Shown here: positions 36,911 through 46,511 of the stretch, in pieces
How positions within the stretch are numbered: position 1 is the first letter of the stretch
How the letters are laid out: the number at the start of each line of letters is the position of its first letter
Assembly: GCA_019639195.1 (NCBI GenBank)
Contig: JAHBSI010000001.1
Coordinates: 1,116,001 to 1,180,000 of the forward strand
DNA length: 64,000 nucleotides
Reading direction: 5' to 3'
DNA from: Acidobacteriota bacterium
GTDB lineage: Bacteria; Acidobacteriota; Blastocatellia; Pyrinomonadales; Pyrinomonadaceae
Translations under genes and position numbers: made by a program
Notes under the pieces: model-generated
Databases searched by the model: none
What the model was told of the DNA's origin: nothing
What the model saw: the letters and a program-made list of their open reading frames with translations, nothing else

Positions 36911-37300
36911 ATGCAAAAGGCAAAGAAGATCACATTCTGGGTGGCGACCATCTGGCTCGCCCTCGGGCTTACGGCAACGGGCATCGCACAGTTAGCGGGA
37001 GCCGACGGTCAGGGCGGTGCCGATATGATCGCGAAGCTTGGCTATCCGGCTTACCTTATGCCGTTGCTCGGTGTTTGGAAACTCCTTGCGGTCGCGGCAC
37101 TGCTCATTCCGCGGTATCCGCTGCTGAAGGAATGGGCGTATGCGGGTGTATTCTTCCTAATGTCGGGCGCGATCTACTCGCACATCGCAGCACACGATCC
37201 GGCGGTTGAGGTGCTCCCGGGGTTGCTTCTCCTCGTGTTGTCGACGCTATCGTGGCTTTTAAGGCCGCAGTCGCGAACTACCTTTCGAACAGCTGAATAA
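36911..37300 (+). CDS. DoxX-like small membrane protein
   Basis: 129 residues with four hydrophobic helices (FWVATIWLALGLTATGIAQL, AYLMPLLGVWKLLAVAALLI, AYAGVFFLMSGAIYSHIAA, VLPGLLLLVLSTLSWLL), the length and pattern of the DoxX/DUF6632 group. These proteins often accompany ArsR-SRPBCC genes. Role unknown, presumably a membrane redox or stress function. Confidence 0.82.
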   Translation: MQKAKKITFWVATIWLALGLTATGIAQLAGADGQGGADMIAKLGYPAYLMPLLGVWKLLAVAALLIPRYPLLKEWAYAGVFFLMSGAIYSHIAAHDPAVEVLPGLLLLVLSTLSWLLRPQSRTTFRTAE

Positions 37301-37319
37301 GATACGAATTCGATAATAG

Positions 37320-37877
37320 ATGAAGAAAAAATTGGCAGATGAACAGATCGTCGAATTGTTGGACGTGCTTGAAGAGAGATTCAACGAGAATATGGCTCGG
37401 CACAAGGGCGTGAAATGGGCCGACGTTCTTGTAAGGCTGAAGGCGGCTCCGGCGAAACTGTGGACGCTAAGCGAAATGGAACGCACGGGCGGCGAACCGG
37501 ACGTTGTCGGTGTAGATAAAAAGACCGGTGAGGTCATCTTCTACGATTGTTCACCAGAAACACCAAAAGGCCGTCGAAGCGGTTGCTACGACCCGCAGGC
37601 TCTGGAGTCCCGTAAGGAGCATAAGCCGATGCACAGCGCTGTCGGGATGGCCGCCGAAATGGGCATTACTCTGTTAAATGAAACTGAGTATGACGCGTTA
37701 CAAAAAATAGGCGAGTTCGACCTTAAGACATCAAGCTGGATCTTGACGCCAGCCGATGTTCGCGACCGCGGCGGAGCACTTTTCGGCGATCGGCGCTTTG
37801 GCCGCGTTTTTACATATCACAACGGCGCCGAAAGCTACTACGCCGCACGCGGCTTTCGCGGCAAACTGCGTGTGTGA
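37320..37877 (+). CDS. DUF4256 family protein
   Basis: 185 residues, cytoplasmic. Recognised by LLDVLEERFNENMARHKGVK, the central FYDCSPETPKGRRS and GCYDPQALESRKEHKP, and the C-terminal GGALFGDRRFGRVFTYHNG. DUF4256 is widespread in bacteria but has no known function. It may belong to the ArsR-controlled operon (20-base gap). Confidence 0.85.
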   Translation: MKKKLADEQIVELLDVLEERFNENMARHKGVKWADVLVRLKAAPAKLWTLSEMERTGGEPDVVGVDKKTGEVIFYDCSPETPKGRRSGCYDPQALESRKEHKPMHSAVGMAAEMGITLLNETEYDALQKIGEFDLKTSSWILTPADVRDRGGALFGDRRFGRVFTYHNGAESYYAARGFRGKLRV

Positions 37878-37908
37878 ATGCGGCTTCAACAGGGTCCGTG
37901 ACTGCCGT

Positions 37909-38757
37909 TCACCTTTTCAGATCGAGGAAATCCAAGATCATCGGGGTAAAGACGGCCGTGCGGTTCATCAGCGAAACGTGTGTTGCGTCCGGGATGATCG
38001 CCAGCCGCGACTCGACGCGCGGCTGCATATCGCCGTGAATGTTGCCGCCGCCTTTTAGGCGGTACATTTCCGCGATATGTTCGATCCGCACGCCGTCGGC
38101 GTCGCCGAAGATGAAGAACATCGGGGCTTTCGTAGTCTTGAATTTTTCGGCCCCGAAATCCCACGGCCTCATCGCTGCCGCTTTAATGTGGGCAAAGAAA
38201 GCCGGAAAACTGCCTTTCACCGGATTTAGCTTTTCACGTTCAGTTTCGGCTGGCGTGCCTTTCATCATTTCTACCGAGAAGTTCGGCCAAAAGTCGTTGG
38301 CCGCCTGAACCCAACCGTCGCGTCGGATCGGGTGGGAAATACTGACGACCTTGCGGACCTTTTCCGGATGGCGTATCGCCATCATCATCGCCGTTCCGGC
38401 GCCCAGGCTATAGCCGACAAAATCTGCCCGTTCGATCTTTAAATAGTCGAGCAGGCCGGCAACATCGTCCGAAAGATTTTCGTAAGTAATGTCGCGATCG
38501 ATGTCGGCCGTGCGGCCGTGTCCCTGCATTTCGACGGCGATCACCTTTCGCGTTTTGGCAAGCTCGTTGATCCAATCGGCCCACTCATCCGTGATCGCCA
38601 TAAACGCCCCATGCAGCATCACCACGGGCTCACCCTTTCCACGGATCTCGTAATACATCTTCAACCCATTAACAGGCGCGTATCCCGTAGTCGGTTTTTG
38701 TTGAGCAGAAACCACACCCGCAAGGATCAGGGTTAGCAATATGGCTATGATCTTCAT
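37909..38757 (-). CDS. Exported alpha/beta hydrolase
   Basis: 282 residues, signal peptide ([17 protein letters not shown]). Standard alpha/beta-hydrolase core: oxyanion loop VVMLHGAFM, nucleophile elbow [10 protein letters not shown] (Ser near residue 117), acid in FIFGDADGV and the histidine in [10 protein letters not shown]. Related to haloperoxidase-like esterases. Last gene of a minus-strand operon with DUF1801 and a DHFR-like gene (3-base gap). Confidence 0.88.
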   Translation of the reverse strand: MKIIAILLTLILAGVVSAQQKPTTGYAPVNGLKMYYEIRGKGEPVVMLHGAFMAITDEWADWINELAKTRKVIAVEMQGHGRTADIDRDITYENLSDDVAGLLDYLKIERADFVGYSLGAGTAMMMAIRHPEKVRKVVSISHPIRRDGWVQAANDFWPNFSVEMMKGTPAETEREKLNPVKGSFPAFFAHIKAAAMRPWDFGAEKFKTTKAPMFFIFGDADGVRIEHIAEMYRLKGGGNIHGDMQPRVESRLAIIPDATHVSLMNRTAVFTPMILDFLDLKR

Positions 38758-38760
38758 AAG

Positions 38761-39360
38761 TTATTTGTCCTCTTCTATTTGCGGTGATCCCGACCTTACC
38801 TCGCCGTCTCGTTCGTAGGTTACGCAGACGATGCCTTTTGGGGCAATTTGCGCGTCGGTTACTTTGAACGCAGCGGGGATCGTACCATCCTGAAAAAGGC
38901 GCTTGCCGGTGCCGAGTGTTACCGGGATCGTCATCAATTCCAGCGCGTCGATGAGGTCGTGTTTGAACAAGGTCTGGCACAAATTCGCGCTTCCCATCAC
39001 GTAAATATCCGGCCCGTCCTGCTGTTTGATCTCGCGAACCTTTTCGGCGACATCGCCGCTTAAGAAGACGCTTGGCTTCCAGTCGCTCGAATCGCGCGTG
39101 TTCGACGCAACGTATTTTGTTGCCGTTTTTACATTTGGCCAGAAGTTGGTGTGCGTTGGCCAATAACCTTCCCAACCTTCAAAAGTCTTTCGCCCCAAGA
39201 GCAGATCGACCTTTTTCCCCAACCGAGCCTGTACGACCGTCCCTGTCACCTCGTCCGCAAACGGGAAGAACCACCCGCCATACTTGAATCCGTCGCCTTC
39301 GTCCTCATTCTGTATAACGCCATCAAGTGTAATGAACTCTGCCGCGATCAACTTTCTCAC
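38761..39360 (-). CDS. Dihydrofolate-reductase-like protein (RibD C-terminal family)
   Basis: 199 residues: [16 protein letters not shown] at the N-terminus, [15 protein letters not shown] (NADPH-site region), [14 protein letters not shown] and [19 protein letters not shown]. This is the YyaP/YwjB type common in soil bacteria rather than housekeeping FolA. Its ATG overlaps the stop of the DUF1801 gene. Confidence 0.9.
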   Translation of the reverse strand: MRKLIAAEFITLDGVIQNEDEGDGFKYGGWFFPFADEVTGTVVQARLGKKVDLLLGRKTFEGWEGYWPTHTNFWPNVKTATKYVASNTRDSSDWKPSVFLSGDVAEKVREIKQQDGPDIYVMGSANLCQTLFKHDLIDALELMTIPVTLGTGKRLFQDGTIPAAFKVTDAQIAPKGIVCVTYERDGEVRSGSPQIEEDK

Positions 39361-39794
39361 TGTTCTGTCTCCTTTGTATTCTCAAACCCAAATCTGATCG
39401 CGGCCTGAAGCACGTCGATATCGATATCCGCGAGTTTCCTGAACTTAATGCAATAGCCGGTCACGGTCGCCTTGCCTAAGGATCTTGCGTAGGTCTCGGC
39501 AAGGTATTTCTTGTCTTCGACCCCCATGATGTAGATCGAGATGCCTGTCTTGTTGGAACTAACGCCGACCTGATAAAACTCGCGAGTTTTTCCGTCCGCC
39601 AATTTCATCGTGTAATTTCCATAGCCGATATTCGGATTTGAAACGACCTTGCCGCTGTCGTCTTTGCCGTCGAGAAACCACAGTTTGCATCCCGGTGATG
39701 CTTTTGAAACGAGATCGTGCAACGCCTGCATTTCGCCGCGTTTTGGTTCAGGGTGGGTGGCGATATAGCCCTTGATCTGTTTTTGGACGTTCAT
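39357..39794 (-). CDS. DUF1801 domain protein
   Basis: 145 residues from the ATG at 39794 ([19 protein letters not shown]); an in-frame extension upstream runs into the REPIN-like repeat and is rejected. The DUF1801/YdhG-like core shows [34 protein letters not shown] and the C-terminal [20 protein letters not shown]. Function unknown. First gene of a three-gene operon; a 4-base overlap joins it to the DHFR-like gene. Confidence 0.83.
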   Translation of the reverse strand: MNVQKQIKGYIATHPEPKRGEMQALHDLVSKASPGCKLWFLDGKDDSGKVVSNPNIGYGNYTMKLADGKTREFYQVGVSSNKTGISIYIMGVEDKKYLAETYARSLGKATVTGYCIKFRKLADIDIDVLQAAIRFGFENTKETEQ

Positions 39795-39832
39795 ATACTT
39801 CAAGACTCTTCCCGACCGCGTTTCGCGGCAAT

Positions 39833-39986
39833 TAGCCCCGTCGTTTACGGCGGGGTTCGGTTTCGAAAATATTACCAAGGGCGTTTTAACGTCCTTATCA
39901 TTAGTGGCTTAAGCCACCGGATCTAAGCCCGTTAAAACGGGCGGCAATATGCTCGCTTCCTGACCCCGCCGTAAACGACGGGGCTA
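39833..39986. repeat. REPIN-like element: two inverted REP hairpins with inner palindromes
   Basis: Outer arms at 39833-39855 and 39964-39986 are perfect inverted copies over 23 bases. Each arm is itself a hairpin (CCCCGTCG-TTTA-CGGCGGGG, one G-T pair). Between them lie a perfect palindrome GTGGCTTAAGCCAC (39904-39917) and another GCCCGTTAAAACGGGC (39927-39942), whose half GGGCGTTTTAAC also occurs at 39879-39890. This is the build of a REPIN or palindromic MITE. No transposase of the RAYT type is in the window. Confidence 0.75.
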
Positions 39987-40008
39987 TTCGCCTTTCGGGC
40001 AAGATCCT

Positions 40009-40500
40009 CTACGCCCTTTCCTGGAGGCTTGCAAGCAGTTCGTCCAGGTTCTGCAATTGTGCTGCGACGCCCTCACGGAATCCGCTTTCGAGCACTCGCT
40101 CCATTCGTTCGAGCGATTCGTTGTAGATCGAGATGCTCACCTTTGTCGATTCGCCCTGATCGGTGAAATTAAAGTCCCAATCCGAGCCCGGCAGATGAAC
40201 GTTTTCGTCGGCGTCAGCAAAAGCATTAAAGAACTTGAAGTTCGTCTTTGGCGTGATCGAAGTATACTTTTGAACCGCCCAGTTCTCGGCTCCATCCGGG
40301 CTCACCATTGCATAGAACCTGCGGCCGCCAACCTCGAAGTCCATCACCTTTGTCCGCGACGAAAACGGCTTCGGCGCCCACCATTTGTCGAGTAAGTCCT
40401 GTTTTGTGTAAGCGTCCCAGACAAGATCGAGCCCCGCGGCGAATTCTCTGGTAAGCGAAACCGTCTTTGCCTCTTTATCGACGATAAGGTCCAATTCCAT
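40009..40500 (-). CDS. SRPBCC (AHSA1) domain protein
   Basis: 163 residues, Bet v1-like: [57 protein letters not shown], and a C-terminal helix. It follows another SRPBCC gene by one base; both lie behind an ArsR gene. Paralogue of the proteins at 36420 and 40502. Confidence 0.9.
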   Translation of the reverse strand: MELDLIVDKEAKTVSLTREFAAGLDLVWDAYTKQDLLDKWWAPKPFSSRTKVMDFEVGGRRFYAMVSPDGAENWAVQKYTSITPKTNFKFFNAFADADENVHLPGSDWDFNFTDQGESTKVSISIYNESLERMERVLESGFREGVAAQLQNLDELLASLQERA

Positions 40501-40501
40501 C

Positions 40502-40996
40502 TTAAACTCCTTCTACAAGAATTTGGTCGAGCTTCCTGTAGCTCATCTCCATTCCATCAGTCATACCGGTCGAAAGAGCCTCATCGCGGTCAGCCCTCGA
40601 AGCATATTTGATCGTAGTCGCGACATTCGTGACACCATCGATCTCCTCGAACCCAACCGTAATGACCGATGGTTCGCCGCCCATTCCTATGCCCATATTG
40701 CCGGGATCGAAGGTTTGTGTGTGCACGATCCTTTCGTGCTGGACGATCTCAAGAACGTCCCCCGTGAACCCGAACTCCATACCGTTCTCGTCATTACGCC
40801 AACGCCATTCATACTGGCCGCCGACCTGCATGTCCATCTCACAAACCGGCATTGACCACCCCGGCATTCCTACGCACCACCGACGCATCAATTCCGGCTC
40901 CACATATGCCCGCCACACCAATTTGGCAGGAGCGTTAAAACTCCGCCTCACTAGAACCTCGGTATCTGACGGCAAACTTGCTTCCGCTGGTTTCAT
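40502..40996 (-). CDS. SRPBCC (AHSA1) domain protein
   Basis: 164 residues: [54 protein letters not shown] and a C-terminal helix ([14 protein letters not shown]). Its ATG overlaps the ArsR stop by four bases, so the two are co-translated. Confidence 0.9.
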   Translation of the reverse strand: MKPAEASLPSDTEVLVRRSFNAPAKLVWRAYVEPELMRRWCVGMPGWSMPVCEMDMQVGGQYEWRWRNDENGMEFGFTGDVLEIVQHERIVHTQTFDPGNMGIGMGGEPSVITVGFEEIDGVTNVATTIKYASRADRDEALSTGMTDGMEMSYRKLDQILVEGV

Positions 40997-41331
40997 TTCA
41001 TTTTCTCCTTATTGTCCTGCTCCTTTAGCTCAGTAAGCAGCACATCAAGCTGTTCGAATCTGGATTCCCAGATCTTGCGATATTGCTCAAGCCACTCATC
41101 TATTTCTTTCATCTTTTCGATCTCGAGCCGGTAGTAGATCTCGCGTCCCTTCTGTTCCGACTGGACAAGCTCACACTCCGAAAGTATTCGCAGATGCTTA
41201 GAGACCGCTTGCCGTGTCGTATGAAAATTTTCCGCGATCGCATTCGGCGTCATTGCCTGCAGGGCAATGAGCGCGATTATCGCCCGCCTGGTTGGGTCCG
41301 CAATTGCCTGAAAAACGTCTCTCTTGGTCAT
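40993..41331 (-). CDS. ArsR-family winged-helix repressor (SRPBCC-linked subgroup)
   Basis: 112 residues; the ATG at 41331 is preferred, a GTG is one codon upstream. Start [19 protein letters not shown], recognition helix [20 protein letters not shown], wing GREIYYRLE. Very similar to the ArsR protein at 36036 and without metal-site cysteines. The promoter 11-40 bases upstream holds a dyad in its spacer. There is no visible Shine-Dalgarno site, and the predicted transcript starts within a few bases of the ATG. Confidence 0.9.
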   Translation of the reverse strand: MTKRDVFQAIADPTRRAIIALIALQAMTPNAIAENFHTTRQAVSKHLRILSECELVQSEQKGREIYYRLEIEKMKEIDEWLEQYRKIWESRFEQLDVLLTELKEQDNKEKMK

Positions 41332-41341
41332 CACGAACAGC

Positions 41342-41371
41342 AGTATGCAACGAAACGGTTGCGGATGTCAA
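41342..41371 (-). promoter_or_regulatory. Promoter with spacer operator for the second ArsR-SRPBCC locus
   Basis: On the minus strand a perfect TTGACA, an 18-base spacer and CATACT. The spacer contains GCAAC-CGTTTC-GTTGC (41347-41362 on the plus strand as GCAAC-GAAACG-GTTGC), placed like the operator of the first locus but with different bases. Confidence 0.7.
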
Positions 41372-41444
41372 GCGCAACTGAAAGGTTTCGCAAATTTTTA
41401 TTGAGCGGTTGTTGAGGTCTTAAAGCACGGGCCGAAAAAGCGCT

Positions 41445-41768
41445 TTAGTATGTTGCCGAGTTGTATCTGAAATAAACGGAGTTTTTAGGGCCATATTCAA
41501 TGGTGCTCAACCCTTCGGCGGTGCCGTTCGAAAATACCTTGGCGATCACATTGCCGTTGAGGATGCATTCCCACCAGTGTCCGTAACCCCTCACGGACGG
41601 TAGGTAGCCCGCGCTTAGGTTCTCGGCCAACACTTTCGCATCGGTGAAAGACGGCATCTCGACCGAACAGGCGTGACAGACGCAATCGTCCCCCATACAA
41701 ACGGAATCGCGGTCAAGCGAAAACACGATACGTGGGCGAGCGGATAGGATCTCTGTTGTAAATTCCAT
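41445..41768 (-). CDS. Small cysteine-containing protein, function unknown
   Basis: 107 residues. It has a cysteine cluster near residues 24-34 (CMGDDCVCHAC) that could bind a metal, followed by a mixed alpha/beta part with aromatic residues (GYGHWWECILNGNVIAKVFS, KNSVYFRYNSATY). No signal peptide or domain recognised. Codon use fits the neighbours, so it is probably a real gene. Confidence 0.6.
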   Translation of the reverse strand: MEFTTEILSARPRIVFSLDRDSVCMGDDCVCHACSVEMPSFTDAKVLAENLSAGYLPSVRGYGHWWECILNGNVIAKVFSNGTAEGLSTIEYGPKNSVYFRYNSATY

Positions 41769-41836
41769 TTTCAGCCTCCGGACGCCGTAGCGACGGTCGT
41801 CTAGATCGGATCAATTATGAAGACGACGCCCGGACC

Positions 41837-42349
41837 TTACTTTTGCTTTGGAAGGGAATATTCGAACCGGTAAGAGTGTTTTTTACCTTCGATGATGATG
41901 ACGAACTTGCCGGTGATGCCCTTGAGCTGCCCTTCGCCAGTTCCTGGCACGACCGAAATGTCCATTACGTAGCCGCTGGTGTCCATGGTGCCGTTATGCT
42001 GCAGCATAAATGCGCCCTTCATGCCGTCGAGCGTTCCGACAAAACGCTCCATCGCTACGTAACCGCCTTTGCCGGGTTCGGTCTCGCTCTGCGACCCGAG
42101 CATCTGCCCTTTCGAAGAACCGACAAGCCCGCCGGTGAACGTTTTCTCAATTGCGAGCCGGCCGATCTTTTCATCGCCGACATTCGGCTCGGCCGCCATC
42201 GGCGTCACCTTGACCTCAAACTCACCCTTCGCCACCGCCGGAACATCTGCTTTAACAACTTTCTCCACAGCCTTCTCCTGTCCGTTCGACAAACCCGCGA
42301 ACACGAAAAACATCACCAACGCGATAATGACCTTTTGAAAATTTAGCAT
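41837..42349 (-). CDS. Exported DUF3224 family protein
   Basis: 170 residues with a signal peptide (VIIALVMFFVFAGLSNGQ). The mature part is the DUF3224 beta-barrel: GRLAIEKTFTGGLVGSSKGQ, YVAMERFVGTLDGMKGAFML, GTGEGQLKGITGKFVIIIEG. Members resemble allene-oxide-cyclase-like barrels; function unknown. Confidence 0.82.
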   Translation of the reverse strand: MLNFQKVIIALVMFFVFAGLSNGQEKAVEKVVKADVPAVAKGEFEVKVTPMAAEPNVGDEKIGRLAIEKTFTGGLVGSSKGQMLGSQSETEPGKGGYVAMERFVGTLDGMKGAFMLQHNGTMDTSGYVMDISVVPGTGEGQLKGITGKFVIIIEGKKHSYRFEYSLPKQK

Positions 42350-42434
42350 CGGACCATATTAACCCATCGGTCAACCCATTTCAGGTTTGATGGACGCATG
42401 GCAAAGGCAAAATCGCTTAGTCGACTAAAGGCGG

Positions 42435-44423
42435 TCAGCATCCATATCCATTCCATCCGTTCGAGCAGGCTCCGCTGGCCTGATAAACTTCGCCGGTACT
42501 GTAGTCGTTCGTAAGGTTGCCGACGCGGCGGACATCGGATTTGAGATGGTTAAGAAGTGAATCCGGTAAATTGTTGCCGTGCACCTCAATGAACTTGTAA
42601 GCTATATCGACCATTTGCCGCTGAAGGTTCGTCATTCGAGCACGCGTTCCCTTGTAAAGAAATGACATCGATCCGCCGCTTTGAACCTTGCCGGCGGCGC
42701 TGATGATCTGCTCGGCAAGCCGCTCGACCTGCGGGTGAACGCGTTCATAGGCCGCGATCGCCGCCCGTTCTTTCGCGGGATCGATCCCGCTCCGCCTCCG
42801 GCCCGTTGACCCGTCGGCCGAACTCGTCCCGCTCTGCTTCATTCTTTCAAGATCCTTTTTCCAGGCGTCGTCCTGAGCCTTCCAATACTCGGTATTTTTG
42901 AGCGATTCATCGGCGCTCGAACCGGCACCGGAGATGACGTTCGGGTCGTTCTTGAGGTCGGATTTTATCTGCTTTGACCGTTCGGCAAATTGGTTAGCAA
43001 GGTCAAAGTTCTTTTCGGGAGAATAGGGAGTTTGATAGATCTCGGCTATGAATAACGCGATACGAGCGGCGCATTCTGCTCCGTTCGTGCCGTCGTAATT
43101 TGCCAATTCGCCTTGAAGATAATTCAGTTTCGTGCGGTCGGTTTTTTTTCTGCTTTCGTTATAGAGGCCATTCTCATCTAGGTCAAAATAGTTGTATTTG
43201 GTCAAAGCGGCACAGACGTTCTTTGGCGTTTTCGCGTGGAGATCGTACCAATAATTTCTGATCGCCTTCATTTCAGCTGCTTGTGCAGCCGGGTTGGGGG
43301 CTTTCTCGTCAGTTTTGCGGAGAACGCGGTAAAGGTCTGTCCACGTTTTATCCAGCTTCTCATAGACCTCGTAATTCCAAGGGTCATCGTCAACAGCGAC
43401 CTTTAGGAACTCGACCTTATCACGGTTGATCGAGATCTTACGCAAGAATTGTTCGCGATAGACGGCCTCTGCCTTCGGTAAGGTTTTTCTGGCGTTTTCG
43501 GCCGCATTAAGATACTCCTCCATGACCCAAACGTTGTTCGGCATTATCTTGAAAGCCGTCTCAAAATCATTGAAGGCCCCGACAGTGTCTTTTTTCGAAT
43601 TTTTGACGTAGCCAAGAGCAATGTGCGCAAGATAATTATTTGCATCTATCTGCAATGCCTTTTGCGCGTCTGCCAAAGCTCCTGCGTTGTCGCTATGTGT
43701 AACTTTGACAAGGGCTCGGATCGCAAGTGCAGTTCCGTTTGACGGATCGGCCCGCAAAGCAATGTCGGCATCGCTCGCTACACCGGATAACATCGATCTG
43801 TCGCCGGCTACGTAAAGCAGCAGTTCCGCATAAGCTCTGTCGGAGTAGGCTGGCAGACGATCGTTTATCGAAAGCGCAGCGTTGAGATCGAGGAGAGCAA
43901 GCTTATATTTGCCGAATTCATTGTACAAACGACCGCGTAGAGAACGAGCCACTGCATTTTCCGGGTTGATCTCGATCGCTTGGGAAAAGGCGTCCAACGC
44001 ATCGCTCTTTTTGCCCAACTGTCCGTAAAAGAGCGTCAATGCCCGATTGAAAGAAGCTTGCGGATATGCGGCATCGATAGCGAGAGCCTTGTCAAAATCT
44101 GCGAGGGCTCCGGCGTAATTCTTTTTTCCATCGCGTTTTGCAACGCCGCGGGCATTTAGAGCGATAATATTTTTTGGATCGCGGGCGAGCAATCTGGTGG
44201 CCAGGGCTTCAGTTTCGTCATATTGTTTTTTGATGACAAGAGCACGGACCTTTTGCGTCAATAGACCCTGATCATTCGGCTTGGTTTTTAACGCCGCGTT
44301 TATTTTTGCCAGAGCACCATCGACATCACCTTTGTCGATCAAAAACTTGACCTCAAGCGTCGGTTGCGCAGCAACGGTAACGATAAGAAGTAAAAAAGTT
44401 AAAACAAATGATCCGATCCTCAT
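42435..44423 (-). CDS. Exported TPR repeat protein
   Basis: 662 residues, signal peptide (VLTFLLLIVTVAAQP). About eight TPR units fill residues ~20-330 (for example ALADFDKALAIDAAYPQASF, ALDAFSQAIEINPENAVARS). The C-terminal ~300 residues have no repeat that I recognise, with a stretch of Asp/Lys/Tyr-rich helices and a final Cys pair (ACSNGWNGYGC). Probably a periplasmic scaffold. Confidence 0.8.
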   Translation of the reverse strand: MRIGSFVLTFLLLIVTVAAQPTLEVKFLIDKGDVDGALAKINAALKTKPNDQGLLTQKVRALVIKKQYDETEALATRLLARDPKNIIALNARGVAKRDGKKNYAGALADFDKALAIDAAYPQASFNRALTLFYGQLGKKSDALDAFSQAIEINPENAVARSLRGRLYNEFGKYKLALLDLNAALSINDRLPAYSDRAYAELLLYVAGDRSMLSGVASDADIALRADPSNGTALAIRALVKVTHSDNAGALADAQKALQIDANNYLAHIALGYVKNSKKDTVGAFNDFETAFKIMPNNVWVMEEYLNAAENARKTLPKAEAVYREQFLRKISINRDKVEFLKVAVDDDPWNYEVYEKLDKTWTDLYRVLRKTDEKAPNPAAQAAEMKAIRNYWYDLHAKTPKNVCAALTKYNYFDLDENGLYNESRKKTDRTKLNYLQGELANYDGTNGAECAARIALFIAEIYQTPYSPEKNFDLANQFAERSKQIKSDLKNDPNVISGAGSSADESLKNTEYWKAQDDAWKKDLERMKQSGTSSADGSTGRRRSGIDPAKERAAIAAYERVHPQVERLAEQIISAAGKVQSGGSMSFLYKGTRARMTNLQRQMVDIAYKFIEVHGNNLPDSLLNHLKSDVRRVGNLTNDYSTGEVYQASGACSNGWNGYGC

Positions 44424-44670
44424 ACTTGTTCTTGAATTCGCTTGTTAAAAGTTCCCGTATCTCACTTTCAAAACGGTGAGCCCGCAGAAAACCAGGGCAA
44501 CGATCTTGTCCGTAAAGCTCATAAGTTTTGTAAGCAGCAGGAGTTTGATGCCTTGGACCGGTGCGATGATGGAAAAAAAGATCATCTCCCCCAAACACAA
44601 TTATAACGGCTCCGAAAGCCATTACTACCGTGCGGGTTGAGAATCTTCGTCTAGGTGTATTGCTTTTGTT

Positions 44671-45618
44671 CTACTGCTTGAGCTGTGCGGCGCGACGCTC
44701 ATCGGCCTCGGCGAGGTCGTTCTTTTTCATTTCGCGGTAAATCATCGCTCTGGCTTTGTAGCCATTCGCCCAATTAGGCCGCGCTTCAATAGCCTTTGTG
44801 AAATCTTCAACAGCCTTCTGCAAGCTGCCTGTGTAAAAATGAGCGATCCCGAGATTCATATAACCATCCGCAAGGTAGTCGGGATCATCTATTAGAGAGA
44901 CATACTTCTCATAATCAGGGATCGCCTTGGCAAACTCTTTCCTGTCGGAATAGATCGTGCCGCGATTATAGTAAGGCTCCGCGTATGAAGGATCGAGCTC
45001 GATAGACTTCGCGAAATCGCGCAGGGCGTCCTCGACTCGGGCCAGATCGATATGCAGTATTCCTCGTTGGGCGTAAGCCTGAGCGTAGTTCGGGTCGAGC
45101 TTGATCGCCCTCGCATAATCCGCCAGCGCGTCATCCACCTTCTTCATATTGGCGGATGCGTTTCCTCGGTTTACAAGAAACATGGGCTTTTTCGGATCAA
45201 GCTCAATTGCTTTCGTATAATCTGCGTAAGCCAGATCGAACTTCTTTAAAACTTTTTGCGATATACCGCGATTGTTGTATCCATCGGCGACAAATTCTGG
45301 TTTGACGCCAGGAATACTGATGTACATGCTGAATGCCTCAATAGCTTCCTCGTGAGCACCGCTACGCTGAAAAACGATGCCGAGGTTGTAATAATTTTCG
45401 GGATCCTTAGGGTTGGCTTTAAGAGCCTTCATCCTGCCATCCAGCTGGCACTGGAGATCGCGTTCGCCGCAACCCCAGGTTTGCGCCTGTGCGGTCATCA
45501 CTGCCAAGGTGAAAATACCCGCCGCGATCACAAAGAATCGCCTGACACGCATCCCGCGAATGCCCGGTTTTCTCCCCATAACCTCAGGATCAGATGCTAT
45601 GCGTTCAAGTTGTGCCAT
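44671..45618 (-). CDS. TPR protein whose start is a fused DUF433-like gene front
   Basis: 315 residues if translated from the ATG at 45618. The first 25 residues (MAQLERIASDPEVMGRKPGI, then RGMRV) read like the start of a DUF433 antitoxin-type protein. They run directly into a signal peptide (RRFFVIAAGIFTLAVMTAQAQ) and then TPR units (PKDPENYYNLGIVFQRSGAH and six or so more). A GGAGAGG site stands before the DUF433-like start, none before the internal Met at residue 23, so the TPR gene seems to have captured the translation start of a lost DUF433 gene. The extra residues would precede the signal peptide and might hinder export. Confidence 0.75.
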   Translation of the reverse strand: MAQLERIASDPEVMGRKPGIRGMRVRRFFVIAAGIFTLAVMTAQAQTWGCGERDLQCQLDGRMKALKANPKDPENYYNLGIVFQRSGAHEEAIEAFSMYISIPGVKPEFVADGYNNRGISQKVLKKFDLAYADYTKAIELDPKKPMFLVNRGNASANMKKVDDALADYARAIKLDPNYAQAYAQRGILHIDLARVEDALRDFAKSIELDPSYAEPYYNRGTIYSDRKEFAKAIPDYEKYVSLIDDPDYLADGYMNLGIAHFYTGSLQKAVEDFTKAIEARPNWANGYKARAMIYREMKKNDLAEADERRAAQLKQ

Positions 45619-45831
45619 TTCCAGTACCTCTCCAATCTAGTGATCGGTTTATTCAATCCGATCATACACCAGTATCCTTCAAGCGGCTTCAAAGTCGGTC
45701 CGTCTCGTCATCCGTGATCATCGCGTCGGGGTCGCAAAACCCGTCAGCCACCGGAAGTGACAAGTGTAGCACTTAACCGCTTTGAGAGGTGCTTTTTCAG
45801 ACATCGAGAAGGACTTACACCGCTAAGCTAA

Positions 45832-46505
45832 TTACTTTTTGGACTTCGTCTGCGGTATCACTGGAAAGAGCTTTTGCGCGATCTTATTTGGGACTCTCTT
45901 AAATGAAAAAGTCTTATCGAAAGAGCCGCCAAACTCAACGTAAAGATGCTCGTCCTCGATAAGCCAAGTTTCATCAATGATCGTATCCAGCTGTTCGAAT
46001 GAAAGTACTACGTCAAAACGATTCGCTTCTGGGTTCAACGCGCGGTATTCGCCATCAAATCCGTTCCAAGCAAGTTTGAAGCTTGGCGTCCTAGGAATTT
46101 CGCAAGACCCGTCTTCGTTGGTCATGCATTCGAATTTGTCGCGATCAACATTTCCGTGAATTCTAGCACCAGGTACCGTGGCGCCAACGTAATCGACAAC
46201 GGTTACCCGGACATTCTTTTCCGGGCTAACAGATTCCGAACCTGCAAGGCCGAACTTGGTCTTACACTCTGAGCTCTTATTCGGGTTTTGTCCTCAAAAC
46301 GCCAAGTTCCCGTCTTTCTCTGACCATTGAAAAGATCGCCATCCAACAACTCCTCGAATGTATGGTCAGCATTGATCTTGATATAGCGACAGGCCATGCT
46401 ACATTGACCATATACGCCAAAAATACTGGAAGACTGAGCCGATGCTGGTACTACGAAAGCTGCAAGGACCACTCCGACAAATGATGCTGCGAATCGAATC
46501 CTCAT
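45832..46505 (-). pseudogene. Frameshifted exported protein with carboxypeptidase-regulatory-like domain
   Basis: The first part (46505 down to ~46270) has a signal peptide (FAASFVGVVLAAFVVPASAQ) and a short beta domain ending KTGTWRFEDKTRIRAQ. The next frame then continues the protein: VRVTVVDYVGATVPGARI, a typical carboxypeptidase-regulatory/CarDB-like strand pair, through to the stop at 45832. A one- or two-base change near 46260-46295 breaks the gene; a sequencing error is possible. It starts seven bases after the stop of the mqnE 3' copy at 46512-46695. Confidence 0.7.
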
Positions 46506-46511
46506 ATTCCG

